DNA from: Obelidium mucronatum
Lineage: Eukaryota; Chytridiomycota; Chytridiomycetes; Chytridiales; Chytriomycetaceae
NCBI GenBank assembly: GCA_025765595.1
Contig: JAIVFH010000043.1
Coordinates: 62,001 to 126,000 of the forward strand
Length of the DNA stretch: 64,000 bases
Reading direction: 5' to 3'
This document shows positions 1 to 12,251 of this stretch, piece after piece. Below the pieces are notes generated by a model. The model was not told the origin of the DNA and searched no databases. It was given only the letters and a program-made list of their open reading frames with translations. Both the position numbers and the translations under genes were made by a program. Position 1 is the stretch's first letter, and every line of letters starts with the position of its first letter.

Positions 1-134
1 TGAGTTCAGGAAACCTACAAAGCTGGTGAAACTAACACGACTACCAAGGATTCAATCACAACACACCATAAATATGGGCCGATAAAAGCGATTGTTATGT
101 TGGTTTTACGTTTTGAATCGAAATGCTTCTGCAT
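1..134 (-). CDS. partial N-terminus of a class C GPCR-like ectodomain gene
   Basis: The reading frame starts at an ATG at 134 and runs off the left edge of the window. Residues 6-20 (DSKRKTNITIAFIGP) closely match the start of the receptor exon at 21903 (DSKRQTNITIALIGP). A strand of the type NITIALIGP is the usual first beta strand of periplasmic-binding-protein-like domains, as in the ectodomains of class C GPCRs. The frame closes about 20 codons after the conserved part, so either an intron begins there or the copy is broken. No signal peptide is seen. The assignment rests on similarity to the second locus only; it could be a dead fragment. Confidence 0.35.
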
Positions 135-358
135 TGCAAATGACAGGAATTCAATGAGATTCAAAAGAGACAATGGTGATGTTCGCTGTTGAAAACAAAA
201 AACAATCATAATAGGCATTTTACGAGTTGAAGCCAAATAGTCGCGAATATGGTTCTTCCCCTTGATAATGATTGCGGTTGAATGGTTGAAAAAGGTTGGA
301 TGGCCATGTGACGCTGTTTGGCGGGATCTTACCTTGAAAAACCCCAAAAACCCCAAAT

Positions 359-2222
359 ATGCAAACCGGAGCCACCGCTTGGCAATTGCTGACGCGTTTT
401 AAGCGACCTCGAAAGATTTGCCTCCCTTCAGCGGCTCTCTGTCTTGCCGTATTCTTTTTGCTCGTAGTTGTCCGGAAGCCATCCGATGTCCACATCCTCC
501 CAGACGCGCCAGTGCTGAATAGCCCCCCGCGAGAATACGCAAAGGTGAGAGTGTGCAAAAGAGAGAACAATTTCCAACTGTTCAAACTGTAGCCTCCATC
601 CGAGTTCGTCTTCTCGCCCTCGCTCGACGCACTGCCGCCCAGGCGCAATGCGGTCATTACGTCTCTCTTCGTGGCCGAGTCTGACCTCCACCTGAAGCGG
701 TTTCAAAGACGCGGCATGGTTCTTTACCGGCGCATATGTGCACACATACACGTTTCTGAAAAAGGAAAAGACGCAAATTGCAGCCAACGAAGACATTGAG
801 TTTGTCGTAATGGTCACGAAGCTTGTGCCGCGCGGATACAGACTGGCGCTCGAGGACTTGGGGGCAAGAGTGCTGGAGGTACCCCCAATTGAGATTCCTG
901 GTCGAGAGAAGCCAGGCGACAAGTTAGTTTGGCTTTTTCTAAGTTAGCTCTTGAACGAATATTGAAACCCGCTTTACTACAGGTACCAATATTTGTATAC
1001 GAAACTCAACATGTTTCGACTGGAAGGAATCTACGACAAGGTCCTCTTTTTTGATGTGGATCTGTTCTTTTTGAGGGATTCTCCTATAGACTTGTTTGAT
1101 TGGATTCCAGAGAATGCAACCTACTTTTTCGGTTCGACGTCAGAATGGAAGAAGGGTTATGGCGCTTTTAACAGTGGGATCCAACTATTTAAGCCATCAC
1201 ATTTCCATTACAGCGAATTAATCGAAAAAGCAAGAGACCCCAACTTTGCAGGTTTTGTCATTTCTTTTTTTCTTTGGTTGCCTTAATTTATTCCGCTATT
1301 TTTATAGGTTACGGTGACCAATCCCTTCATAACCATTATTGGGTAAAAGACGGGCCATTTCCTTGGACAGAGCTTCCACAGAAATACAACACACATCACC
1401 TCTATGATCGAAACACCCAAGAGATCGCAGACGGCATTGGATTCCACGGAAAACTCTGGTCGGAATGCCACCTGCTAAACAACGCATCCGCACCGCTTTT
1501 CCAACTCTTTGCAGAAACCGCGCAAGCCATCCGAAATCTTCAAATGAGAAAGTATGAAACGGGGGAATCGGATACAGAGACTGTGATTATGCCCGTTGTT
1601 CCAAGTGCCTGCCTCTATTGGAACTCTTTTACGAAACGGAAAGGAGGAATGTTTATGAAGCTCGTGATTGTTTCGATGGATACCACTCCGAAATCGATTT
1701 TGAAAACTCGACAAGAGTTTGGAGAAATCTTCTCGCAGGCGAATCATGTTGTGATGAAACGGGATGAGCGGGGTGGAGGAAAAGTATCCCTGGTCTTGAG
1801 GCAATTGAGAATGGTGAAGGAGCTTTTTGAGAGGTATGATTTCGTGTGGATGCTGGATGATGCGGTTTCCATGAAGGGGATGAGCAACAGCACCATTTTA
1901 TATGATCTACATGATCACACTCATTTGACGACGTTTGCTGACTGTGTGAATCAAAAGGGAGAGAATGCAACTGCATCATTTTTGATTTCCAAAATGGCAG
2001 AGAACAAGTTGGATCGAGTGTTGAGTCAATACGCAGAGGATAAAAATGCTGCAGCTGTTTCGGAGCTCAGCAGTGTGGGAGCATTTATCCAAAGAATTTA
2101 CGCGGGCTGGTGGTAAGCGGTCGTTGAGGGTGAATGGGACTGGAGAATACTACTCGGTGGAGAGGAGTGATACAGTTTGTGAGCGTCTTCTGAAGAGTGA
2201 AATTTACGGAGAAAAGGCGTGA
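359..2222 (+). CDS. GT8-type glycosyltransferase, type II membrane protein
   Basis: Exons at about 359-544, 593-922, 983-1251 and 1308-2222, all with GT-AG borders. Residues about 20-38 form an N-terminal membrane anchor (hydrophobic run AALCLAVFFLLVVV), as in Golgi type II transferases. The catalytic part has the GT8 metal-binding DxD in KVLFFDVDLFFLRDSPIDLF, followed by the glycogenin-like FNSGIQLF and GYGDQSLHNHYW segments, so a retaining sugar transfer from a nucleotide sugar is expected. A second region (KLVIVSMDTT ... WMLDDAV) may be another transferase-like domain. Two single-base frameshifts, in TTT at 701-703 and GGG at 2104-2106, break the frame; removing one base at each gives a total divisible by three (about 565 aa) and a sensible C-terminus ending EIYGEKA. 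The substrate cannot be told. Confidence 0.75.
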
Positions 2223-2323
2223 TTTTCTATTATTATTTATGTTATTTATGCTTATATTTGAATAAATTTATTGTTTTTAATTGTTGGTTTCTTTTCTTTT
2301 TTTTCTTTATTGAAAGAATTGCC

Positions 2324-3575
2324 ATGGCCAAAGAAAGCAAAAAACAACGGAAGGAAGCCGCCGTCAAAGAAGTCCCGATCTCAAAAGAAGAAATTGATGA
2401 TTCTGAAATGGTAAAAAATACACTCTTCTTGCGGACCATCAGTTGTTGAGGTTTGACATTGACCCTTCAGGAAGAGGAAGATGACTCCGAAAGTCAGACT
2501 ATTATCACAAGGTACAAGGAAACATTCTTAATCTGCCTTTTGAAGAAAGTATTGACGATCCGAATCTAACCAAACCAGTGCCTTTAAACCCCCGAAAGGG
2601 TTCCAAGAAATCGGACCACAATCATCAGATAAACCATTTGCGAAATCTGCCATTGATGGAAAAGACAAGAATATCGAAATCATTGTTATTCGTGTTCCCA
2701 TTGACGTGTGTGCTTTTTTTTGGTCTATCAAACCTGTTGTGTTGATCGTACTTCCTCCAAAACCCACAAGTTTCCTTTGGAATCCTTGAACGGCCTCGAA
2801 ATTCCTCTGGAGAGTGATACATCCAAGTCAGCTTCGACAAGTCTGGCTACAATCAAAGTCGCGAAAGCTGTGGCTCCCAGCAAATCCAAAAAATCAAAAT
2901 CAGAAGGAAAAGAGAGTAGTATCAACAAGGTGGAATATGGTGTATTTAATCTTGCGGGGTCTACAGGAATTTTGGGTGCCGGGGGAATTGGTGGTGAAAT
3001 CGGAGAAATGGATGAGTTTTTGCCACTGCTACCGGATGTCAAGTCTGGTGGATACAAGATTGGTTAGTAGATTAAAATGCGATAATGGTGCTGTTTGGGG
3101 TTGCTATTACGTTTCTATCACTAATTGGCTCTGAATAGCTTCCAAGTCATTCACAAGGCATTTATCTATTGCCCCATTGAACAGCAAGATCCCATCTCCA
3201 AGCGACTTTGTAGATGCCGCCAACACACTCAAAAACATTCCTTACGAAGCACGCGTACATCCCGAAGGCATGAAACCCCAGTATGAACCGTATGGAGCAA
3301 CCACAGGTGATTGTTCTATTCCATTTGACAGATATTCCATTTGAATCTGGGTTTCTGTTAACCTGGCGTCTTGAAATCTTTTTGAAGAGGGAAGCTCTCT
3401 TGCGGAGAGTCTCGAACGATACTCTGGAAAGGCTAAAGCCAGTAAATCACCAGCAGCAGTAGCACCAGCGGCAAAAGAAGCATCATCTGCTAAAAAGCGG
3501 AAGATGGAAGACGCGGATAGTCCAGCCGTTCCAAAGAAAGTCAGCAAGAAGAGCGGCAAAAAAGAATCCAAATGA
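2324..3575 (+). CDS. RPA34: DNA-directed RNA polymerase I subunit RPA34
   Basis: Six exons (2324-2410, 2471-2511, 2579-2705, 2771-3062, 3139-3306, 3388-3575) join in frame to 300 codons. The family signature FKPPKGF, near the N-terminus after an acidic lysine-rich leader, is followed by a strand IEIIVIRVP and later segments typical of RPA34/PAF49. The C-terminus is a lysine-rich tail ending KSGKKESK, a common nucleolar-type tail in this subunit. RPA34 forms a heterodimer with RPA49 on RNA polymerase I, acting in initiation and elongation of rRNA synthesis in the nucleolus. The gene follows the GT8 gene head-to-tail with about 100 bp between. The start is the first ATG of the open frame, after a T-rich stretch. 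The exon sum being a multiple of three supports the model. Confidence 0.8.
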
Positions 3576-3863
3576 TATATGGGACACTCTGTAATGAATA
3601 GTTTAATCGATGATTGAATTAATTTAATAAAGGCAGAATCAGTGATTAGGTAGCACTTAGAAAACTTGTTGGAAGTGGATTTGTTTTTTTCGTTTGTCCA
3701 CAAAAAAAACTCTGCTTGGAACAAACAACTGCGTTCAAGTTTCGCCTTTACTTTCCACATTTTATTTTATTGTATTTTTTTCAAGTTTCTTTCTTCAAAA
3801 AAGTAAGTTAGGCAGAGGGGGTTTGTTTAGTGCTATGAAGCTAACTGGCGAGCCAGATTCAAC

Positions 3864-5752
3864 ATGTCTTACTCTGCTGGAGCCAATGCCGGTATCCCCC
3901 TGGATCCAAGTAAAACTACCCTCTGGATGGGTGAACTGGAGCCGTGGATGGACGAAAACTACATTCGCCAGCTGTGGTTGGTTTTAAGTTGAATAAGTCT
4001 TCATAATTCAGGCAAACTGACCTCTTGTCGCCTTCGATGTAGGAACTCTATTGGCGAAAACGTGACTGTAAAAATGATTCGAGACAAGATGACTGGGTGA
4101 GTCTCTGGCTTCTGATGGTGGTGGTGGCTGAAAGCATCACTAAACACACCTCCCGAACAACAGACAAAGCGCAGGCTACTGCTTCGTGGACTTTGGAAAT
4201 AACACGAGTGCAGGTCGTCAACTTGCTACTTTGCAGGGTTCCATGATTCCAGGCACAAACAGAGTCTTCCGTCTCAATTGGGCTTCGGGTGGCGGTCTCG
4301 TGGACCGAAGAGACAATATTGGACAGGAATTCTCCATTTTTGTTGGTGATTTGGGTCAGGAAGTGAACGACATTGTTTTGTTGGTGAGTGAGAAAGGCCA
4401 AGCAATCACTGGAGACACCAACCTAAAAGCGAAAAATCAATCAATACACGTAGAACACTTTCCAAGCCCGTTACGAAAGCGTCAAGAGCGCTAGAGTCGT
4501 GTTGGACCCCATGACTGGAATGTCGCGTGGTTACGGTTTTGTCAAGTTTGCTTCCGAGATGGATTCTCAGCGTGCAATGACTGAAATGAACGGCCAGTTC
4601 TGTGGATCCCGTCCAATGCGTATCAACATTGCCACTCAAAAGAACAAGATGGTTGGCCCTGGTGGTGCCGGTGGTGGTATTGGTGGTCCTGGAATGGGAG
4701 GAATGGGGGGTCCACAAGGAGGCATGGGGATGCAGGGAGGTTACTATGGGTTCAATGCTGCGGCCATGCAACAAATGCAACAAATGCAACAGCAGATGCA
4801 GCAACAGCAGCAACAGCAGCAACAACAGCAACAACAGTTGGGAGGTGCTGTTGGTGGAATTCCACCACAAGGCCAGAATCCAGGCGGTCAACCGTTTGGC
4901 GTTCCTATGGGCGGAGCATTTGGTCAATTCCCCGATCCAAACAACACCACAGTCTTTATTGGTGGGTTGAGTCCTGCTGTCGGAGATGATGAATTGAGAA
5001 GGTAATGCCAACTCTCGTGTTGATTCAAAAGCGCCGACTCATTTCTTTTCTAGTCATTTTGGTCAGTTTGGCGAAATTGTCTACACCAAGATCCCTCCTG
5101 GTAAGGGATGTGGATTTGTCCAGTACGCCGCTAGGCAGTCTGCTGAGTATGCCATCCAAGCCATGAACAATGCCATTATCGGGGGAAACCGTGTTCGCTT
5201 GTCATGGGGAAAGTCTCAGGCTGCGTTGAAAGGTAATGTTGTCGCATAACCCCAAGTTTTCTCCCTTCAACTTGTTTTCCCTTCTTTTTTACAAGTGTTC
5301 TTATTATTACCATCTATACCTCCCAGATCAATAATTAAGCTCCCTATTTTCTGATCTTTTGTTTCTTCTTCCTTCTTTTTTAATTTTTTTTTTGTATGGT
5401 TCACATGCTCAACACTTGGATACCCTTTTTCCTCCCCTTGACACACAAACATATCTTATTATATCATTATCGTTTATTGTCTCGTCCATTTGCTTGTATA
5501 TGTGTCGTATTGTTGCTTTCTTTTTTTTGTTCTGTCGCTTGTGTTGTCTGCTTCCTCTCACTCTTGCACTTCCACTCTCCACCTCCCACCACTTCAACCC
5601 CTCTTCCCAACAAACTACCAGGATATGATCAACAAGATCCTTTGAAACCAGATACTGTCGACCAACTCAATGCAAGCTACTTGGCTCAACGTGAAGATGC
5701 AATGGAGTTGGGAGAAGGGGGTGCTGGTACTGGATGGAGGGGAGGGATGTAA
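3864..5752 (+). CDS. Nam8/TIA-1-like protein with three RRMs
   Basis: Six exons (3864-3976, 4043-4096, 4164-4383, 4454-5001, 5054-5232, 5622-5752) sum to 1245 nt, 414 aa. RRM1 begins at about residue 18 (TTLWMGELEPWMDENYIRQLW), RRM2 at about 105 (EFSIFVGDLG, with RGYGFVKF as RNP1), RRM3 at about 275 (TTVFIGGLSPAV, with GCGFVQYA as RNP1). Between RRM2 and RRM3 lies a Gly/Met-rich stretch and a glutamine run encoded by CAA/CAG repeats (about 4765-4837). This order matches yeast Nam8/Ngr1 and fission yeast Csx1, RNA-binding proteins of splicing (U1 snRNP) or mRNA stability. The last intron is 389 nt, far longer than any other here and very pyrimidine-rich. Which of the Nam8-type paralogs it is cannot be decided. 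Confidence 0.85.
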
Positions 5753-6656
5753 ACTCTTGTTTGTTTTTGTCCCTGACTCATCACGCATCTTCAGTCTTTT
5801 TTTTTGTGTCTTGTTTTTCTGAACCGTTTTTATCCTTTTAAGTTGTTGGTTTATTGGTTTTCTCTCTTTGTTTGCAGTGCCCTTTTTGTTTTTTAATCTT
5901 CTTCTTGAGTTCTGTTTTTCGGGGGTTACTTTTATATCTTCACTTTCCTTCTTCTTTAATTTTGAGTTTTTTTTCTTCTGTGTACAGAGAAAGATGGGGA
6001 AAAGTGAAATATTTAACAAAAGAATTCTTAGGAGTTAGTCTTGTAGTGTTTTATTGTATGGAAATGGCCCGAAAGGCATCAAAGTCGTTTTCTTTCTTTT
6101 TTGTTCTTTTGAAAATCTCTGCTGAAAACTGTTTGGACATCTGGATCATCAGCTCCACTTGCCTCTCTCACTCTCATCTCTTCATCACTATCCCCTTCTC
6201 ATCACTCGCACTTAACACCGATGCAAAGAGGAGGACCTCCCGAGTAGCATCGGGCACCCTTTCTCGTTGGTTCAGGAGCACTCTCATTAGTTTGAGGTAA
6301 ACTTACCAGTAGTGTATATTCCACTGCCAAGGCATCGAAGACGGAATGTACTGTAACCCTACAATTCTAATATTCTATGGCTCTGCTCGTTTTGTCTCCT
6401 CCGGGAGACGAATGGTCACTCTTGTGGCTCTTGAGTTTGGGCACTACCATTAGAATCACATCTCTTTCTTTTCTTTTCTCTATACGCCTCTCGTATCTCC
6501 CTTTACGAACTCTCGAATCGTTTTGGTTTTTCGACAGTCCTGCAAATAAAAAAAGCATCTCACATGAGAACATGTTATTATCCAATTGCTCTAGATTGTG
6601 AAACTTAATGTGATTAGACTAAGGCCTAACCTTAAGTGTTTTAACACTTCTGTTTA
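5753..6656. other. intergenic, no gene seen
   Basis: AT/T-rich spacer between the convergent Nam8-like gene and the Rag GTPase gene. Open frames here are low-complexity (Phe/Ser/Leu-rich, from T-rich sequence) with no recognisable domain. Probably 3' untranslated and terminator sequence for both genes. Confidence 0.5.
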
Positions 6657-8030
6657 TTATTTGAAGTTTAGCGTTGCTCCCTCACCCCTTCGCACAGTGA
6701 AGACATCATTGACAGCAGTTCTGAACACACTGAAATTGAAATCAATCAACCCACACTTTTCAAAGTTTTCATCTCTCAACAAGCAGACAAGACTCAAAGT
6801 GCTATTAAAAAATGTGAATAAAAAGAAAAGTAGAAAGAAAGCAATGTCAGACCAAACCTGCTTACTCCACGCATATACAAAACCATTCCGTTGTTCAATC
6901 GAATAACACTCCCCACTTCTTCTTCTGTTCCTTTTGAGTTAAACGTCACATTCACATCCGCTCCGTAGACAGCTCCAACGTCCACAATAACACTCAACAT
7001 GTCTGAACAGAGTTCATATGATTGAATATCTACCGGAGAGGAGTCTGTCGCAATGTAAATCTTGGTACTCGTGTCGAACAGAAATGCCTTTTCAATTCCA
7101 GAATTCTAAGAGGGGAAATCGCGCATTCAATGTGACTGAATCGTTATTTTTTTGTTTCAGTCTTACCGAACACATGATATTCAAGAGGTTCTCCAAAGTC
7201 GGCAAGACTCCTTCCTCTCCCAAAACTCGTTGCACAACTTTACTCAAGGCTTCGAATACACTGTGATCATAGATACTCGTCAAGTGGAATCCAATGTGTA
7301 CATCTTGGAGACCGGCATCCAACAGTTCATCTCGAATTCGGGTGTGGATATCGCGTTGTGTTTCTGTTGAAAGCCATCTTCAGATAAAAATGGTCCACCA
7401 CTAGGGATATATACCAATTTTGTGATCATCGCTTAAGCCGTCTACTTTATGAACAAAGACTTCGAATAGCATGTCTTTCTTGACCTGTTTTGGTTTTAGC
7501 ACTATCAGCGGTATTCTTACGAGCCGAGAAAAACATAGAAGGTAATCAATTATACCTTGTACGCCATACTGACAGTGAGAAATAGTTGTTTCAAGGCGAC
7601 AATGTAATCGTCCTGTGCATCAATAATGAACACGACGCTCACACAGTTCCCAAAAATAGCGTGTGCATCCGTTGCTGACGTATCGTAAAAGTCAGGACAT
7701 CCAGGATAGTCCCAAACCGAGAAAAAGTCAAGGAATGGACTGGTATTGGTTTTCAGAAAAACCTTGGGCAACAATCACTATCGTAACAGAGTTATTACTT
7801 TGAGTTCCCAGGTAAAGGCTGTTGCTGAGTTCCCATTAGATTCGATGCATTATTCGAAGATGATGTGTTGAAGATGGTTTCAGTGGGAGCCACGTTTCGA
7901 AAGACGACAGAGTGAATGGCGCTCTTTCCAGCTCTACACTAACGTGTTTAGGAAATTTTGCTATGGTAGAATGCTCTGAAAGTATACCGTCGGGTTCCCA
8001 TCAGCACAAGCCGGCGGTCTTTATTTATGG
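6657..8030 (-). CDS. GTR2: Rag-type small GTPase, RagC/Gtr2 class
   Basis: Read on the minus strand, the protein opens with [10 protein letters not shown], an intron, then [14 protein letters not shown], giving the P-loop G1 motif of Rag GTPases (GTRRAGKS). Next come [12 protein letters not shown] (G3 region), [45 protein letters not shown], a roadblock-like second half (LDVIVDVG-type segment) and the C-terminal [20 protein letters not shown] ending NDVF. These segments occur in the same order in RagC. Gtr1-Gtr2 heterodimers sit on the vacuole and signal amino-acid sufficiency to TORC1. Several short introns separate the segments. The stop is at 6657. The first codons are uncertain: no in-frame ATG lies directly before the P-loop exon, so a short upstream exon or a base error near 8030-8050 is likely. 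Confidence 0.8.
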
Positions 8031-8039
8031 TTGAGGTGT

Positions 8040-8620
8040 CGTCATTACTGATTGCAATAAATAATAAAATAATTGAATAGCTTAAAATATTCTACACCAA
8101 AATACAGTGTTTATTTACTTCCGTTTGAAAAAAAAAGTCCAAAGCCAACACAAGAAGTAGTAAACAAGATGTCAAGTCTCAAAAGAAAAACGAGACAAAG
8201 CAGAAGAAGCAAAAAAAAAGTTCGGGTACTGTGCAGAATGAAAACAAAGGTTAATAATGCATAGTACTGTTTCAAATATTAAGTATTTTTAAGGAGAAAA
8301 AAGACCGGTAAAAAAGCCGAAAGTTCAAAGTTACAAAAAAGAGTAGACTCTATCAATGGGTCTAAGGCAGAAGGAAAGAAAGAGAGTTTGCAAAGAACAA
8401 ACCCAGGTATATATAAACACAGGAGAATCAACTCCGAGAATTAAAATAGAAAAACAAGTGCGCAATTGCAGAAATCGAAACAAAAACACTCGAGCTTCAA
8501 CATCAGCAAGGTATTAATGCAGAGAATCGAGCATTTGAAAAAGGCAGAAGAATGAGGCGGAATTAACGGGGGTGGAAAGCAGCCCCACATCATCGTGAGT
8601 AGCTGACGCCACGGTACTGT
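8040..8620. other. intergenic, A-rich, no gene seen
   Basis: A-rich spacer upstream of the GTPase gene. A lysine/arginine-rich open frame at 8073-8264 reflects the A/G-rich composition and shows no domain. Confidence 0.45.
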
Positions 8621-8623
8621 TGA

Positions 8624-10139
8624 TCATACACATCTTGCGCAGAGCTTCGTCTCATAATCTTGGCGGGCAGGTGCAACTCCAGTTGCATATCTAGGTGAGT
8701 CGCTGTTCACGCGTGCGGACCGCTGTGGGGGCTGGCCATATTCGATATCAACGTCTGAAAATCCGCGCTTCACAGCAGTCTTTGCCATGCAACCACTGAG
8801 AAGAGACATTTCATGCGATAGAGCCCCCATTTGCTTGACCACAACCCCAACCTCGTTACTTCTAACTGAATGTCTCTGCGAGAGCGTCAGAAGGTCCATT
8901 TGAAGTTGCTGGCAAACTTTTTGACACGCCATTAACATTCGTAGATATGGTACTAAAGTATGTCCGGGCTGACTGGTAACAGCAGGTGAGGAACCTTGAT
9001 GAAGAAATGCGCTGGGGAGGAAAGGCGCCGAAGCGGCATGTTGGTCTCTTGGAGTTCCAGCCCCAATAGGCTTTTTCATCTGCTTCCTTCTCAGGTTGTT
9101 TGAATCCACGGATTGATATTGCGCTTGAGGAGAGATATTACCTGTTGAAGAGGTTGGTTTAGTTATTCCATTTAAAGTGCGCACAGCCCGAACGTAACAT
9201 AGCTATCGTACCATGTGAAGCGTTTGACTTCCATCCAAATTCTTCTTCACGGTGGTGATTTGTCTGGTATTCCAACGAACTGTTCGGCCCTGCTGAGTAA
9301 TAATGAAATCAGCGGGTGTGACATATTACCAGTCAAAAGGGCGAACTCACCATTCGAGAGAGGCACAGACGATAGCTGACCACCAATAAACTGACACGGT
9401 AAGCTCAAGTTACCCATAAGTGGGGAATCAGTGTCTTGTGCGGAGGGAGTTATTGCTTTGTTTTGGTACAGTCCTGGCGATGAAACTCGTCGGGCATCTG
9501 AAGCACTCAGCAAAGATTCAATTTCTGAAAAAGAATTATAACAAGTAAGTCAATACATTCCTAAGAGTTGTCGCTGAACGGATCGAACGGATCAGCACTT
9601 CAGCCACCATTTTTGGATGGCCTTTCCGGCAGCACCAACAGCGCCCATTGCCCACTCCAGACACAAAAAAAAAAATCAGCGCTAACCATCTAGGCTGTGA
9701 TCGGCAATCTCAGCCGCTTCAGATCCTTCGGCAGTTGCTTCCGATGCTAGTACCGGGGTTGGCAAACCATCTCGAAGAAACACATTCAACTCGTCAAATT
9801 CTGATAGTTCGTTTCCCATTGTTGGCAGGAAGGATGATAGGTTGTCCATGAATGCACTGCCATCTGGGTTTGAGGCGGTGTGAAGTGATAACAGTAGTGA
9901 GTCAACCCTGAAACCCCGTCTTCGCATGCCACACTTCCTCACCTGGTAGTTGACTTCCAGGCGTTGCAAATCCCTTTGAATGGCTCATTGGTCTCTTCTG
10001 CCAGGCCAAACAACGATTAGTTTGGTGTTGGGCTATGATAAGAGTGGGCTTCACCACAAATCAACTCACCAGGAGATGGGGCTGGGTGTAATGGTACTCG
10101 CAAGCAGATCAAGAAAGTTGGTTGCTGGTGCGGCGTTCA
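8624..10139 (-). CDS. unrecognised multi-exon protein
   Basis: A start at 10139 (MNAAPATNFLDLLAS) ends in a good donor (GTGAGT). At least four further coding segments follow, separated by short GT-AG introns: about 9682-9870 (acidic, serine-rich), 9370-9520, 9190-9300, and a last exon from about 9150 to 8624. The last exon carries a predicted helical region (about 8800-8960, VPYLRMLMACQKVCQQLQMD followed by SHEMSLLSGCM) within otherwise Ser/Pro-rich sequence. No domain is recognised. The composition, disordered with one helical stretch, would suit a regulatory or scaffold protein, but that is only an impression. The exact C-terminus is uncertain, because a neighbouring frame (residues SSAQDVYDQQYRG) also looks protein-like around 8585-8640. 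Confidence 0.45.
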
Positions 10140-10667
10140 TCTGATCGTTTGTTTGCATAAGATTCGTTTTTTTTTTTAAAAAAATGGCTATCGGCGGTGA
10201 AGAAGGGGGACAAGCAACAAAAATGAAAAATTATTGAACCGATCTTTTTTGTTAAACCCTGCTTTGGCCCAGGAGGTGAAAAGAGCTTCCCAACGTATTT
10301 GTCATGCTAATTGTCATTTGACTTTGCCCGAAAGGCGGTCATCGCCAAATGGTCGGTTATCTCAGGTTTCAGAACTGTCGTGGCGCTCATTTTTATGCCG
10401 CGTTTCAGAAGTCAGAGACACAATCAAAGTTCGTATCTATTTTGGTAAGAAGAATAGTTGGGCCAATAGCTGTTGAAATCAGTTTCTATGTTCTTGTGGC
10501 TTGCTCAATGCTTTGCACTTTTCGCTGTAAATCCACCCGGAAAAATGTGGAAAAATGCCGCTGTGGGCTGACAAATGATATCCTAAACGAACAAAAAGGA
10601 GAAAGAGACCTTTGGCCGAGGGGGGACCCAATCGAAAATCGATGCAGTTTGAATTTTAAAAAAAAAT
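10140..10667. other. divergent intergenic region
   Basis: About 530 bp between the divergent starts of the unrecognised gene and mevalonate kinase. Open frames exist on both strands but show no domain. It should hold both promoters; no clear TATA element is seen. Confidence 0.4.
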
Positions 10668-12170
10668 ATGGGAAAGCGATCGCCTGATGCCAACAATCTC
10701 CCAAGTCCCAAAAAAGCAAAATACTCAACCAAAACAGTACACGCGAAAGCCCCTGCAAAAGTAATCTTGTTCGGAGAACATGCCGTAGTATACCCGGGAA
10801 AGCGGGCTCTCGCCTGTGCCCTTGCCGTATCAACCACAACAACAGTCACTGATGCAGCTGATGCAAACACTCTCGATATCAGACTTCCTGAAGTTGGGAT
10901 TGTCGAACCACTGGTGATCGATCTGGAGGCCTTACAGAAATGCCAGCAGCACAATTCACTTCATACAAAAGCACATGAACTGTCAAAAGATGCTGATTTG
11001 ATTCGAAAACTGGACAATCTCTTGCATCATGGTATCCCAAAGCTGGCGAGGAGGGCGGTTCTATCCCTTTTGGTTCTTTATCTGGGCATCTTTCAGGGGT
11101 AAAGTTGCGTTTTGGTCTGTCAAATGTCTCCCCCTGTTGAAAACCGAACAGAACGTTGCCGATTTCCATTTCAGCCTCGTCTGAAATTCCAACTGGTTCT
11201 GGTCTTGGCTCTTCGGCCTCATTCTGTGTATCCCTTGCCGCTTCACTGCTGCTGTATGCTGGCAAGATCAAACCGTTTGCGGAAGGCTTTGGAAATAGTG
11301 ATGATTTGAACCAAGTGAATGAATGGGCGCTATGTGGCGAAACAGTACTCCACGGACTTGTTTCTGGGGTGGATAACACTGTCGTTTGTTATGGTATGGA
11401 AATTGGGTTTGTTGAACGTCATCGATTAACGATAAAAACGCGATTAGGCGGTGCAAATATTTATGTCAAAGGAGAACCTTTGAAGCCAATTACAGGGTGA
11501 AACCTTTTTTTTCTTTTGTTTTTCAAAGGTAATGTATTAAAATAGTCTTCCCAAAAAAAAGGTTCCCTAGCCTCCGAATGCTCTTGACAAACACAAAAGT
11601 CGAAAAAGACACCAAAAAACAAGTATCTATAGTCACTTCTCGAATGCAGAATTTGAAATCCGTCACAGAGAAGCTTGTTGATGCTGTCGATGCCATTGTG
11701 GGCGAGTGCTGCACTGTTTTCAAAGATTATGGTTTGCAAAAAGTGATATTATTTCATAAATGGTTAAATCGGTCGTAATTTTTTCTGTCTTGTTTCTAGA
11801 TGAAGGGAAAAATGACGCTCCATCAGTTTGCGAACGGGTTTCCACTTTGATTGAAATGAATCATGGGATTCTCACATCGCTTGGAGTTTCGCATCCCACG
11901 CTTGAAACCGTAGTCAATATTACAAAGAAATATGGACTGTCGAGTAAACTGACCGGTGCTGGTGGTGGCGGATGTGCTTTGACTCTGATTCCTGATGGTA
12001 AACCCTTTTTTCTATTTCCTTTTTTTTAAAAATAATTATCTTCCCTCGAAACTTTACCCCAGATTTCGACAAGAAAACTCTTAGATAATGTAAGAATAGA
12101 GTTGGAAAAGAAAGGTTTCGAATGCTTTGAAAGTCGAGTTGGTTGCGGTGGTGTTTCGTGCTGGGTTTGA
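10668..12170 (+). CDS. ERG12: mevalonate kinase
   Basis: Exons 10668-11098, 11152-11496, 11562-11731, 11800-11997 and 12063-12170. The GHMP kinase signatures appear in order: APAKVILFGEHAVVYPGKRA near residue 27, the ATP-binding loop IPTGSGLGSSASF, GLVSGVDNTV (motif around the catalytic Asp), LLTNTKVEKDTK, and the C-terminal GLSSKLTGAGGGGCALTL. The enzyme phosphorylates mevalonate with ATP in the cytosolic sterol/isoprenoid pathway. The predicted length, about 416 aa, suits the family. An extra A in the run at 12074-12077 shifts the frame in the last exon; without it the exon sum is divisible by three and the protein ends RVGCGGVSCWV, as in other mevalonate kinases. It runs toward the BTB gene, with 81 bp between the two stop codons. 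Confidence 0.9.
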
Positions 12171-12251
12171 TAAAAAAAATATAGACTCCATAGAATCCGA
12201 TCCACATTTGCATTAAGAGTACGATGATTTCATCCATTTTTTAATTTGCTT

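Noticed and set aside
4406..5011. Long minus-strand frame with leucine runs
   Set aside because: It is the antisense of the glutamine repeat and RRM exons of the Nam8-like gene.
5854..6300. Plus-strand frame rich in Phe, Ser and Leu
   Set aside because: Low-complexity translation of T-rich 3' sequence, no domain.
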